Positions 1 to 8,951 of a stretch of 64,000 nt of DNA are shown here, piece after piece. The notes beneath the pieces are model-generated. The model did no database searches. It worked only from the letters and a program-made list of their open reading frames with translations, and was not told where the DNA came from. The stretch is taken from assembly GCA_046233135.1 (NCBI GenBank), contig JBJXHN010000006.1:310001-374000 (forward strand), in the 5' to 3' direction. Both the position numbers and the translations under genes were made by a program. This DNA comes from JBJXHN01 sp046233135 (GTDB taxonomy: Bacteria > Pseudomonadota > Alphaproteobacteria > Rhodospirillales > Rhodospirillaceae). Every line of letters starts with the position of its first letter. Position 1 is the stretch's first letter.

Positions 1-2
1 TG

Positions 3-353
3 GATCAATGCGGTCGGGTGGTCGGCGTCAACACGTGGATCCGCAACGAAACTGATGGCAGCCTGCACTATAGCCAGGATCCGGAAAGCGCCATGGCGTT
101 TCTGCGCCAGGCGGGCGTGACCCTGCAGGCGAACACCGATCCGTGCATCCCTGGATCGGCGAGGGCAGAAGCGTCCGAGGCTCCGGCCGATGAACCCCCT
201 GCAACGACGGAACAAGGAGCCGGCCCGGCCGCGCCATCCGCTGATGGAACCAGCGGAGACCAGGTACCGCCTGCATCGGCGCCAGGGGAAGGTCCAGGCG
301 GGGAGGGGGCTGCCGGGTCAGGCGCCCCGAAACCTCCCGGGCAGGCGGAGTAA
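3..353 (+). CDS. Trypsin-like serine protease, C-terminal part (5' end cut by window edge)
   Basis: The reading frame is open from base 3 and ends at the TAA at 351-353. Its first residues, DQCGRVVGVNTWI, match the strand that follows the catalytic serine in trypsin/HtrA-like (S1) proteases, where a 'GGPL..CGRVVGVN' run is usual; the catalytic triad itself would lie upstream of the window. After about 45 residues the chain becomes a low-complexity tail rich in Ala, Pro, Glu and Gly, which is probably disordered. The next gene starts 6 bases later, so this protease is probably co-transcribed with the srf genes. The fold assignment rests on a short segment, so the family is likely but not certain, and an inactive protease-like protein cannot be excluded. 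Confidence 0.6.
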   Translation, partial: DQCGRVVGVNTWIRNETDGSLHYSQDPESAMAFLRQAGVTLQANTDPCIPGSARAEASEAPADEPPATTEQGAGPAAPSADGTSGDQVPPASAPGEGPGGEGAAGSGAPKPPGQAE

Positions 354-359
354 GGGCCG

Positions 360-1739
360 GTGGATCGCCAACGGATCCTGGAAACCTCCTTGCGGGGGCT
401 GCGTCCTCGGGGGCAGGCCGGACGCCGGGTGCTGGATTCCTGGGAACAGCTGACCGGTTATCTGCGGGCGACTCTGGGTGATGGTCCGGCTGATCTGCTC
501 GCCGAACCCGTTCCCGGCGCCAACGACAGCTACACCTGGTACGGTCCGGACGGTGCCCGGCCCCAGGCTGTTTCTGCCTTGCCACCAGAGCAGCGCAGCG
601 CCGTGCTGGCCAAGGTGGCAGCCTATCAGGATGCCATCCGGGCCGAGATCGCACACCTGCGCCAATCGGGGCAACCGGAAGGGGCGGCTTTGGCTGCTTC
701 GCTGGAAGCCGCACTGGTGGTGCCGCTGACAGCGCGGGGGGCTGGCAGTGCTTCAGACCCCGAGGCCCTGGATTCCATTTTGCGGGTGGTCGGGGATCAG
801 CCGGTTCTGATCAACTGGGGGATCGAAAGCGAGGCCCAGGCTCCGGTGGCCGAGCCGCTTCGGGAATTCGTGTCGCGTCCCCCGCCGCCGCCACGACCGC
901 AGCCGGCCGCTGTCCCCGCGCCTGCACCGACTGTTCCTTCGATGGTGCCGGCCGCTGCGGCCTTGCCAGCCGTCACGACGCCACCCTTCTGGCTTTTGCC
1001 CCTGTTGTGGTTGCTGTTTGCCCTGCTGATGGCCGGGATTTATCTGGCGCTTCTCGCCGGCTGCGGAATGAGCCGCTCCGGCGGGTTGTTCAATTTCTGC
1101 CCGGCCGTTGCCCAAACCGTTGAGCCGCCGTCATTGGACCATGCCCGCACAGAGGCGCTGACTGCCGAGCGTGATCGCCTGCTGGCTGAACTGCGCAGCC
1201 TGCCGCGCTGTGAGACCCAGGCCCGGGTGGATCCCCCGGATCTGAATCCGCCCGGCCCGGCAGAAGTCCCCCACGAGGAGCCCCCGCCCGAAGATGTCGT
1301 TGAGCAGACACCTCCTCCCCAGGAGCCACCCGCTGATCCGGAGTTCGACCAGCGGGTGGAAGAAAATGACGGGCAGGAGGGGGACGTGACGGTGACCTTG
1401 ATCTGGGACGGTCCGTCGGACCTGGATCTTTACGTGATCTGCCCGAATGGAGAAGAAGTCTATTACCGCAATATGAGTGGATGTGGCGGGGCATTGGATA
1501 TCGACGCCAATTCCTCTCGGAGCAGTATGCGTGACCGGCCGGTCGAGCATGCGGTGTTCCAGGGGCAGCCTCCGCCGGGGACCTACAAGGTAAGGGTGAA
1601 GAACTATGCTCATCGGGGTCCTGGGCAAGGACCCATTCCATATCGCGTTCAGTTGAAAAAGAACGGAGAAGTGTCCGTTGAGACTGGGGCCGTGGCAGAC
1701 GGCCGCACGGATAACGTACTTCAATTCAGCTTGCCCTGA
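360..1739 (+). CDS. SrfA-like membrane protein with C-terminal YfaP/DUF2135-like domain
   Basis: The 459-residue product starts at a GTG 9 bases after a GGAG. Residues 1-165 form a soluble helical domain ending in a 'QPVLINWGI' strand, as SrfA-family proteins do. A Pro-rich linker (about 170-205) leads to one membrane helix (about 207-235), then a Pro/Glu-rich stretch. The last 115 residues, with 'LIWDGPSDLDLYVICPNGE' and 'GTYKVRVKNY', look like the beta-sandwich of YfaP/DUF2135 proteins. The predicted topology is an N-terminal cytoplasmic part and a C-terminal periplasmic sandwich, but orientation is inferred. It directly precedes srfB and srfC, the order known for srfABC in enteric bacteria, where the genes were described as candidate virulence factors. 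The SrfA call depends partly on this position; the molecular role is unknown. Confidence 0.65.
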   Translation: MDRQRILETSLRGLRPRGQAGRRVLDSWEQLTGYLRATLGDGPADLLAEPVPGANDSYTWYGPDGARPQAVSALPPEQRSAVLAKVAAYQDAIRAEIAHLRQSGQPEGAALAASLEAALVVPLTARGAGSASDPEALDSILRVVGDQPVLINWGIESEAQAPVAEPLREFVSRPPPPPRPQPAAVPAPAPTVPSMVPAAAALPAVTTPPFWLLPLLWLLFALLMAGIYLALLAGCGMSRSGGLFNFCPAVAQTVEPPSLDHARTEALTAERDRLLAELRSLPRCETQARVDPPDLNPPGPAEVPHEEPPPEDVVEQTPPPQEPPADPEFDQRVEENDGQEGDVTVTLIWDGPSDLDLYVICPNGEEVYYRNMSGCGGALDIDANSSRSSMRDRPVEHAVFQGQPPPGTYKVRVKNYAHRGPGQGPIPYRVQLKKNGEVSVETGAVADGRTDNVLQFSLP

Positions 1740-1755
1740 TTTCCACCCCGTCCAA

Positions 1756-1777
1756 GGGGAGCCGGGTCCGGCTCCCC
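1756..1777 (+). terminator. Strong GC hairpin between srfA-like gene and srfB
   Basis: A perfect 10-bp inverted repeat (arms GGGGAGCCGG and CCGGCTCCCC, two-base centre) sits 17 bases after the srfA-like stop codon. No T-run follows it, so it is not a textbook Rho-independent terminator. It may be a partial terminator or an RNA-stabilising 3' end that sets srfA-like expression apart from srfBC, which begins 90 bases further on. Confidence 0.45.
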
Positions 1778-1866
1778 TGCTGATCCGAAGGCAGCCGTGT
1801 TTTATGCTCGGTCCCGCTGTTTCTCCGATATCCGACGATCATGACCGATGAAGGCCTTTTTCCACC

Positions 1867-4800
1867 ATGCTGAAGAAGCTCTACGCCTATCAGGACGACG
1901 CGGTGGTAACCCTGGTACCCAATACGGGCATCCAGTTTCTGGATTTCGGGGTCGGTCAGGCCTTCGCCAAGTCGGTGCTGCGGTCCTATTGGTGCGAGGT
2001 CAAGCCGGGGGTGACCGATGCGGATGGGAAGGCAGCCGAAGATCTCCATCCCCTGGTACGGGATGCGGAACAGGGCTTCTATTTTAAGGACAGCGACGGG
2101 CAGGTGCGCTATGCGCCCGAAGACGATGTCCTGACCCGCAACGGGGATCAGGCGCTTGAGAAGCTGTCCGGTCGCTGGCTTCCCCTGCCGATTCTGCGTG
2201 TCCTGCCCAGCGAGGAAGTGGCCGACGGTCCCACCAACTGGGCGCGGCTGTTCATCACCAGGCTGGCCGAACCGGACGAACGCGGCAATATCTGGCGGCT
2301 GACGGTGGCCCTTGATACCCTGCTGGCCGACCGGCGGGATGGCCATCCCTATACGATGCCCGAGCCCAAGGACGCCCGGGATCTGATGGTTTTCACGCCT
2401 GTCAGCGATCCGGAAAAGCTGCGGTTCTTCCTGACCACATCGTGGGTGCGCAACTGGCTGCGCGAAGCCTATGTCGAAGCCGAGAACCGGGGGGTGAGCG
2501 GGCGCGGGCGCCGCAAGACCCTGGAGGATCTGCCCCATCCCGGCGCCTATTGGGCCTACTACCTGACAGTGCTGGCGGTGCTGTGCGGCAACGAAGATTC
2601 AGCTTCCTTCGGAACAGCCACCGATCCCAATCTGGCCGGGCCGAAGGTGCCGCGCCTTCGGTTCATCGATGAAAGCCTGTATGGTCCGCACCGCAAGCCT
2701 ATCCCGGTTGACTTGGTACTGGATATCGGCAACAGCCGCACCTGTGGCCTGTTTATCGAGGAAGGGGAAGGCACCCAGCGGCTGGATATGAGCCAGGTCT
2801 ACCGGTTGGAGGTGCGCGACCTGTCCAATCCGGCACAGGTTTGCGCCGAGCCGTTCGAAAGCCGCCTGGAATTCCATGCGGCCAGTTTCAACCTGGGCAA
2901 CCATTCCCGGGAGTCCCGGCGGCCCAAACGGGATGCCTTCTGGTGGCCCTCGCCGGTGCGCGTCGGGCCTGAGGCGGCTTGGTTGTCGACTTTGTCCGAC
3001 GGCACCCATGGCGAGAGCGGTCTGTCGAGTCCCAAGCGTTATCTGTGGGATGGCCAGGCGCGCCGGACGCCTTGGGTCAACAACCACGGCACTCTGTCGC
3101 GGTCGGAACGGGTGCCGCCGATCCGGGGACCCATCCCTTCGAAGCTGACCAGAGACGGCAAGGTGGTGCGGCCTGGTGATCCGTCCCGCACCCCGGGGAT
3201 GGAGGCCTGCTACGCTCGCAATTCCTTGTACATGCTGATGCTGGTGGAAGTGCTGATTCACGCCCTGGCTCAAATCAACGCCCCGGGCAATCGCGCCTAT
3301 CGCGCCCGGGCTGAAGAACCCCGCCAGCTGCGGACTGTGATCCTGACCGTGCCGTCGGCCACACCTGTGGCCGAACAGCGGATTCTCAAGGGATTGGTGA
3401 AAACGGCGGTCGACTTGCTGTGGCAGGTCATGGACTGGGATGATGGCAGCCTGATCCGCAAGAAGCCGAGCCTGAAAATGGATTGGGATGAGGCGACGGC
3501 GACCCACCTCGTTTATCTGTACAACGAGATCACCCAGAAGGTTCAGGGGGCGCCTCGCGATTTCTTCCGCTCTCTGGCCCGGGTGCGGTCGGACGGCTCT
3601 CTGGGTGGTGCGGCCGGGGATGTACCCTCCTTGCGGGTGGCCAGTATGGACATGGGGGGCGGGACCACGGACCTGATGATCATTGAGCATCAGGTGGTGG
3701 ACAACGACCGCACGATTGTTCCCCATCAGCTGTTCCGGGAGGGCTTCCGACTGGCCGGTGACGATATCGTCAAGCAGGTGATCGAGACTCTGGTGATGCC
3801 CTGTCTCGGCAAGGCTTTGGCTGATGCGGAAACCGAGCACCACCAGACCTTCCTGGCAGAGCGGTTCGGCGGAGACCGGGAAGGCATGGCCCAGCAGGAT
3901 CGCACTCTGCGCGCCCTGTTCGTCAACCAGGTGTTCAAACCCGCCGCTCTGCGGCTTATGGGGCTGTATGAAAGCACGGTTCGGCGTGGGGTGGATGAAA
4001 CGCTGTCCTTCACCCTTGGCGACCTGTTGAACGGCGGAGCGCCGGTCAGTGCCGCGGTACGCGGATATGTGGAAGAGGCGGCGAGACGGGCGGATGCCCG
4101 GGCGTTCTCGCTGGATGCTGTCCTGATCACCGTGACCACCAGCCAGATGGAGGCGACGGTGCGCGGGGTGGTCAGCACCATGCTGACCGATCTGTGTGAT
4201 GTGGTGCGGGCCTATGACTGCGATATCCTGCTGCTGTCCGGCCGACCTTCGGCCATGCCGATTATCAAGGACATGGTGGTGGGGCAAATGCCGGTGCCGG
4301 TACACCGGATCATTCCCATGAATGGCTATGATGTCGGTAATTGGTATCCCTTCCACTCGCCCACCTTCCGTATCGAAGACCCGAAGACGACAGCCGCAGT
4401 TGGGGCAATCCTCTGCCAAGTGGCAGAGGGGCGGATCGAAGGAATGCTCATGCGATCCAGTGAAATCCGCATGACGTCTACCGCCCGCTTCATCGGGGTA
4501 ATGGAACGCAACGATCAGATCCATGACGAGAAGCTGTTCTTCAGTGATATCGACCTGGATACGGAGCGGGCAGAAACCAGCCGGCCGGTCACCGTGACGC
4601 CGCCGGCTTTCCTGGGCTATCGCCAGTTGCCCATGGAACGGTGGAAGACCACACCGCTCTATTTCCTCAGTTTCCGCAACGCCGGTGATGTGTCCCAATA
4701 CCGTATGCCTGTCACCCTGACCCTGGTGCGGGATGCCGGCGGTAGCGGGGCGGACGAGGAGGCATTGACCGAGGAGTTCGCTATCGCCGAGGCTGTGGAT

Positions 4801-4920
4801 CGTCTGGGCACGGATTGCGGTCATGCCTTGCGGCTGTCGTTCCAGTCCCTTCGGGTGGAGCGGGAGCAGGAGGCGGGCTATTGGCTCGACAGTGGTGTGT
4901 TGAAAGTGTCACGGGATTGA
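1867..4920 (+). CDS. srfB: SrfB family protein (actin/Hsp70-type ATPase fold)
   Basis: The 1017-residue length and the N-terminus (LVPNTGIQFLDFG, about residues 18-30) match the SrfB family closely. Three nucleotide-site motifs of the actin/Hsp70/hexokinase superfamily are readable: phosphate-1 'LDIGNSRT' (about 285-292), phosphate-2 'MDMGGGTTDL' (594-603) and an adenosine-type 'LLLSGRPS' (788-795). This suggests an ATP-binding cytoplasmic protein; there is no signal peptide and no membrane segment. The start is the ATG used by the family, with a weak AAGG 12 bases upstream. srfC begins 13 bases after the stop, so the two are surely co-expressed and probably act together. SrfB has been linked to virulence and, with SrfA and SrfC, to cytotoxicity in other bacteria, but its biochemical role is unknown. 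Confidence 0.9.
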   Translation: MLKKLYAYQDDAVVTLVPNTGIQFLDFGVGQAFAKSVLRSYWCEVKPGVTDADGKAAEDLHPLVRDAEQGFYFKDSDGQVRYAPEDDVLTRNGDQALEKLSGRWLPLPILRVLPSEEVADGPTNWARLFITRLAEPDERGNIWRLTVALDTLLADRRDGHPYTMPEPKDARDLMVFTPVSDPEKLRFFLTTSWVRNWLREAYVEAENRGVSGRGRRKTLEDLPHPGAYWAYYLTVLAVLCGNEDSASFGTATDPNLAGPKVPRLRFIDESLYGPHRKPIPVDLVLDIGNSRTCGLFIEEGEGTQRLDMSQVYRLEVRDLSNPAQVCAEPFESRLEFHAASFNLGNHSRESRRPKRDAFWWPSPVRVGPEAAWLSTLSDGTHGESGLSSPKRYLWDGQARRTPWVNNHGTLSRSERVPPIRGPIPSKLTRDGKVVRPGDPSRTPGMEACYARNSLYMLMLVEVLIHALAQINAPGNRAYRARAEEPRQLRTVILTVPSATPVAEQRILKGLVKTAVDLLWQVMDWDDGSLIRKKPSLKMDWDEATATHLVYLYNEITQKVQGAPRDFFRSLARVRSDGSLGGAAGDVPSLRVASMDMGGGTTDLMIIEHQVVDNDRTIVPHQLFREGFRLAGDDIVKQVIETLVMPCLGKALADAETEHHQTFLAERFGGDREGMAQQDRTLRALFVNQVFKPAALRLMGLYESTVRRGVDETLSFTLGDLLNGGAPVSAAVRGYVEEAARRADARAFSLDAVLITVTTSQMEATVRGVVSTMLTDLCDVVRAYDCDILLLSGRPSAMPIIKDMVVGQMPVPVHRIIPMNGYDVGNWYPFHSPTFRIEDPKTTAAVGAILCQVAEGRIEGMLMRSSEIRMTSTARFIGVMERNDQIHDEKLFFSDIDLDTERAETSRPVTVTPPAFLGYRQLPMERWKTTPLYFLSFRNAGDVSQYRMPVTLTLVRDAGGSGADEEALTEEFAIAEAVDRLGTDCGHALRLSFQSLRVEREQEAGYWLDSGVLKVSRD

Positions 4921-4933
4921 GGGAGGCGGCGGC

Positions 4934-7675
4934 GTGAGCGTGAGAGACAAGGACGCCGGCCTGGGCCGGACCTGCAGCCGGTACCGGACGGCCGCCTATG
5001 ATGCCCTGGGCTGGATTGCCGACAATGGACGGCTGGTGGGGCCGGCCCGGCCGGCGCTGGAACGCGCCCTGAAGCGCCACGCCATGGAGGCGCGGCGATT
5101 GGCGACGGCCGCGGTACGGCCCATGTCGGTTGCGGTGTTCGGTCCCAGTCAGGCGGGAAAGTCTTTTCTGGTGGGCAAGCTGATCACCCCCCAGGGCCGC
5201 GCGGCGCGGGTCGTCTTCGGTGTGGGAGACGAACGGGTCACCAAGGATTTCCTGAGCGAGGTCAATCCCCAGGGAGGCCGGGAGACGACGGGTCTGGTAA
5301 CCCGCTTTTCCATCGTCCCGGAAGACACGCCGGCCGGCTTCCCCGTTTCCCTGCGCCTGATGCGCGAGGGTGATGTGGTGAAGGTCCTGGTCAATAGCTT
5401 TGTCTTCGACCTCACCACAGAATACCCGGACCGCAGCATTCTGAGCGAGGAGAAAGTGTCAGCCCTGGTTGCCCAGCTGGAAAGCCAGGCCGGTACGGGC
5501 GTCCAGCCTGGGCTGACGCTGGAGGACGTTTTCGACCTGCGTGAATACCTGGAAGACAGCTTACCCAAACATCCTTTCGTTGCCGAGCCGTCCCTGCGAG
5601 AGGCCTATTGGCCGGCAATGGAACGTCTGTTGCCGCTGCTGCCGCCGGATGGACGGGGGGCGGCCCTGGCGCCGCTGTGGGGGTCACTTGCGCCCTTCAA
5701 CGAGCTGTATCGGGACCTGAAGGTGGCCCTGGACCTGATGGAGCATGGCCCGGTGGTCTATGCACCCCTGTCGGCGATTGAGGACACCACCAACGGTGTG
5801 TTGCACGTCAACCGCATCTACGAACTGGATAATCCAGGGGCGCCCGGAGGTCAGCCGATAGAAATCGCTCTGACCTCCGGGCGCCGTGTGACCCTGAAGC
5901 AAGCGGTGGCGACAGCTTTGACGGCGGAGTTGAGGGTGACCTTGGACGAGGCTCCCTGGCCGTTCATGGAACATACGGATCTGCTTGATTTTCCCGGCGC
6001 CCGGTCGCGTCATGATTCGACGCCAGCCAAGGTGTTTAGCGGGGATAGTGCGGAGCAGCTGTCACTGGCCAAAGCGCTGTGCTACTTGCGGGGCAAGGTG
6101 GCGGTACTGTTCGACAACTACGTCACCGATCTGGACGTGAACAGTATGCTGCTGTGTCTGCCCGACAGCAACCTGGAAGTCCGCAAGCTGCCCCATCTGG
6201 TCGCCGGATGGGTGGAAAGGACCCATGGCCCCACGCCTCGGGACCGGCTGTCACGCCTGACCAGTCTGTTTTTCTGTATGACGAAGACGGACCGTCTGTT
6301 CGGCTTGTCCAGTGGCGGCACGGCGGCCCAGGCAGTGGAAAACCGGCTGGAGGTGAACTTCAAGGAATTCTCGGACTGGATGGAGCTTTGGCACCCCGGA
6401 AAACCGTTCGACAATTCCTATCTGCTGCGCAACCCACAGGCTCTGGAAGTCAGCGATGTCTTCGCCTACGCCGGTGAGGCAGAAAGCGGCGTGGTGCGGG
6501 CGGAAGCGGGGTTGAACCCGGACTTCGAAGGGGCGATCCTGCCGGCCTTCACCAAGGCGTTCATGGGCAATGCCCTGACCCGTAAGCACATTGCCGACCC
6601 CCAGGCCAAGTGGGAAGCGATGTTGAGTCTGAATGACGGTGGTATCACCCGTCTGGCCACGGATCTGGGGCCGGTCTGCGACCCCGACCTGAAGTACCGC
6701 CAGATCGCCCCCCGGAGCGAACGGTTGGCGGCGGACTTGCGGGCACTGCTGTCGTCCTATTTCGAGGACAGCGATATCCAGGCCCGCGTGGCCGAGCGGG
6801 TCGGCAAGGCCAAGGCCGCTTTCACCCGTATGACCGGTTCGGTCAATCCGCCCCTTGGGCTATTCCTTCAGGAACTGACCGTCGACGAGGCGACCTTGCG
6901 CCGGGCTTACCTGGACTACGTCCGCCAGGGTCGTCAGGCGGACGACGGTGACAATGGAGATGGCGGTGTTCCACCCGCGCCGGCGCCTGTCGCCGATCAT
7001 GGCTTCGGGATCGATCTGGATACACTCAGCCTTGATCTCGGAGTCGGTTTGGGGGCGCATTCGGATGCACCGTCACATCCTGCCGGCCAGGGTGCCACGA
7101 AAGGGGCCAGAAAAGGGACCGCGCGGCGTGCAGGCTTCGGTGAAGCGGTAGTCGCGCGCTGGTTCGAGGGGCTTCACGCCAAGCCGCGCCAGGCGGCCCT
7201 GCTTGCGGCCCTGGGACTCGATGGAGAACATTTCCTGACCTTCGTCAATGAACTGGAAGTGGGCTGCCGGCGGTTCGGCCTTGCCGAGCAGGTAAGCGAA
7301 CGGGCGGAAGCGATCATCGCCTATCACCAGGATCCGACCACCACGGCGACCTCTGTGGCCTTGGAAAGCAGTTTGGTAATCAATGAATTCGTCCACGATC
7401 TGGGGCGGACGGCCATGGCCGGGGATGCTGATCCCGAATGGTCGGCCCGCGCCCGCGCGCTGATCGATCGCCCCACGCCGCCCGGAGCCGGGGTCTTGCC
7501 AGCCCTGCCGACGGCGGACCCGGAACTGGCGGCTTTTCGCCGGCGCAATCCACAGATCTGGGCTATGGCCTTTCTGCAAATGACCCAGGAAAATGCCGCA
7601 TCGTCGGAAGGTCAGATGGTGGATCCGGAACAGAATGCCCGTCTTGGGGCCGTACTCAAGCAATTGGAGGCCTGA
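4934..7675 (+). CDS. srfC: SrfC family protein, P-loop GTPase-like
   Basis: The 913-residue protein starts at GTG with a GGGAGG 7 bases upstream. A P-loop GPSQAGKS spans residues 70-77, a G3-like D352-x-x-G355 follows in 'LLDFPGAR', and a G4-like TKTD is at 450-453, so a large GTPase related to dynamin-like or septin-like NTPases is likely. A Pro/Ala/Gly linker near 670-730 separates a C-terminal helical domain. These features and the place right after srfB fit the SrfC virulence-factor family. No membrane helix is evident. SrfB (actin-fold ATPase) plus SrfC (GTPase) would give a two-NTPase machine. The substrate, membrane partner and whether the protein leaves the cell cannot be told from sequence. 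Confidence 0.88.
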   Translation: MSVRDKDAGLGRTCSRYRTAAYDALGWIADNGRLVGPARPALERALKRHAMEARRLATAAVRPMSVAVFGPSQAGKSFLVGKLITPQGRAARVVFGVGDERVTKDFLSEVNPQGGRETTGLVTRFSIVPEDTPAGFPVSLRLMREGDVVKVLVNSFVFDLTTEYPDRSILSEEKVSALVAQLESQAGTGVQPGLTLEDVFDLREYLEDSLPKHPFVAEPSLREAYWPAMERLLPLLPPDGRGAALAPLWGSLAPFNELYRDLKVALDLMEHGPVVYAPLSAIEDTTNGVLHVNRIYELDNPGAPGGQPIEIALTSGRRVTLKQAVATALTAELRVTLDEAPWPFMEHTDLLDFPGARSRHDSTPAKVFSGDSAEQLSLAKALCYLRGKVAVLFDNYVTDLDVNSMLLCLPDSNLEVRKLPHLVAGWVERTHGPTPRDRLSRLTSLFFCMTKTDRLFGLSSGGTAAQAVENRLEVNFKEFSDWMELWHPGKPFDNSYLLRNPQALEVSDVFAYAGEAESGVVRAEAGLNPDFEGAILPAFTKAFMGNALTRKHIADPQAKWEAMLSLNDGGITRLATDLGPVCDPDLKYRQIAPRSERLAADLRALLSSYFEDSDIQARVAERVGKAKAAFTRMTGSVNPPLGLFLQELTVDEATLRRAYLDYVRQGRQADDGDNGDGGVPPAPAPVADHGFGIDLDTLSLDLGVGLGAHSDAPSHPAGQGATKGARKGTARRAGFGEAVVARWFEGLHAKPRQAALLAALGLDGEHFLTFVNELEVGCRRFGLAEQVSERAEAIIAYHQDPTTTATSVALESSLVINEFVHDLGRTAMAGDADPEWSARARALIDRPTPPGAGVLPALPTADPELAAFRRRNPQIWAMAFLQMTQENAASSEGQMVDPEQNARLGAVLKQLEA

Positions 7676-7679
7676 TCCC

Positions 7680-8918
7680 ATGCGTGCCGTCGCCGTGGAC
7701 CTTCGAGAGGACGAAACCTATCCCCAGGGTGGTGTGGCGGCCCTCCGACTGTGTGACCCCGGACTTGCCGCCGCCGGTTCGGACCGGGCACCGGTGGAGG
7801 TGATCATCCGACGCAACGACGAGCAGGAACCCTTCCTGGGACCCGCCGGCTGGCAGGTATCCGAATTCCGCTGGCAATCCGGAGCAGTGCGAGGAGATGC
7901 CGCAGGTCTGATTGTGCCTTTGGGACCTTTGGTCTGCGGCCAGGTGGAGGATTACACCCCGCTGGAATTCCAGTTGCCGGGTCTGGGAATTGCGGGAACG
8001 GCTGTATGGTCGGAAATCTCGCCACCGCCCACCGGCACGGGGGGGGCGCCTTCCCGTCTGGGACCCTTGGCGGGCAGCTCTTTCGGGGCTGCGGAGCCGC
8101 CTCCCGAACCAACGTATGAGCCGGCACCCGAGCCAAAGCCGGAACCGCCGCCTATCCCGAAGCTTGAACCGGGACCGCCGCCTACCCCGAAGCTGGAGCC
8201 GATCCCGGAGCCCGATCCGGTGATGCGGGACGTGGGCGCCAGCGTACCGCCGGTGCCTCCCCATATTCGTATGCCTCAGCCTCCTCAAGAACCTGCGGCA
8301 GCGCCGCGCAAGACGATGAAGCTGGTGCTGCTGTCTCTCGGTTATGTCTTGCTGCTGGCCCTGGTGATCGGCGGGGTGATCGCCGTTCTGTGGGACGAAA
8401 AGGACGCTCCCGCCAGTCAGCCGGTTGCCCGCCAGGAGGAAGAGATGCCGTTCCCGGCCGAAGAGCAGGCCCCGGAGGCGGAGGCTGTTGCCCAGGCCCC
8501 CGCCGAACCGGAGGCGGCGGTTGAACCGGAACAGCCATCCGGGGCGACGACCGTCCCGACCCGAAGCGCGGCCGAGCGCCACGCGGATGCGGTCGAGGCT
8601 GCACAGGAGGGGCGGCGTAATGATGCGGTCCGGGGGTTCCAGAGCCTGCGTATGGAAGGCTATGGTCCCACTCTGCTCTATTTGGCCCGGGCTTATGATT
8701 CCGTGGATTTTGTCCCGACGGTGTCGATGGCTCCGGACGACGGCGAAGCGTTGTCCCTGTATGCGGCCGCCTGCGAGGCGGGGGAGACGGGTGTGGCAGA
8801 AGACCTAGCAGCCCTGAGGGCGGTCTTACAGGCGAAGGCGGATCAGGGAGATCAGATCGCCCGCATGACCTTGCAGTTCGGGTACAGTGATGCGGAAGCG
8901 GCGTGTGCGCCGCAGTAG
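7680..8918 (+). CDS. Pro/Glu-rich single-pass membrane protein with C-terminal TPR/Sel1-like region
   Basis: I do not recognise a named family. The chosen ATG lies 4 bases after the srfC stop and gives 412 residues; an upstream in-frame ATG at 7593 would overlap srfC by over 80 bases and is less likely. Residues 1-115 are a compact soluble domain of unknown type. Residues about 140-205 carry repeated Pro-Glu pairs such as EPPPEPTYEPAPEP and KLEPGPPPTPKLEP. One membrane helix follows (about 214-238). An acidic, Ala-rich spacer leads to a C-terminal helical part (about 300-412) whose alternating small and aromatic residues resemble Sel1/TPR repeats. The likely arrangement is a cytoplasmic N-domain and a periplasmic repeat domain, which would bridge SrfB/C to the exported proteins encoded next. 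That role is inference. Confidence 0.6.
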   Translation: MRAVAVDLREDETYPQGGVAALRLCDPGLAAAGSDRAPVEVIIRRNDEQEPFLGPAGWQVSEFRWQSGAVRGDAAGLIVPLGPLVCGQVEDYTPLEFQLPGLGIAGTAVWSEISPPPTGTGGAPSRLGPLAGSSFGAAEPPPEPTYEPAPEPKPEPPPIPKLEPGPPPTPKLEPIPEPDPVMRDVGASVPPVPPHIRMPQPPQEPAAAPRKTMKLVLLSLGYVLLLALVIGGVIAVLWDEKDAPASQPVARQEEEMPFPAEEQAPEAEAVAQAPAEPEAAVEPEQPSGATTVPTRSAAERHADAVEAAQEGRRNDAVRGFQSLRMEGYGPTLLYLARAYDSVDFVPTVSMAPDDGEALSLYAAACEAGETGVAEDLAALRAVLQAKADQGDQIARMTLQFGYSDAEAACAPQ

Positions 8919-8951
8919 TATCGGCGGGTTTATGGGATCGCGCGTCAAGGG

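Noticed and set aside
7593..7679. Earlier ATG for the Pro/Glu-rich membrane protein
   Set aside because: It lies within the srfC coding region by 83 bases, and ATG 7680 right after the srfC stop is the simpler start.
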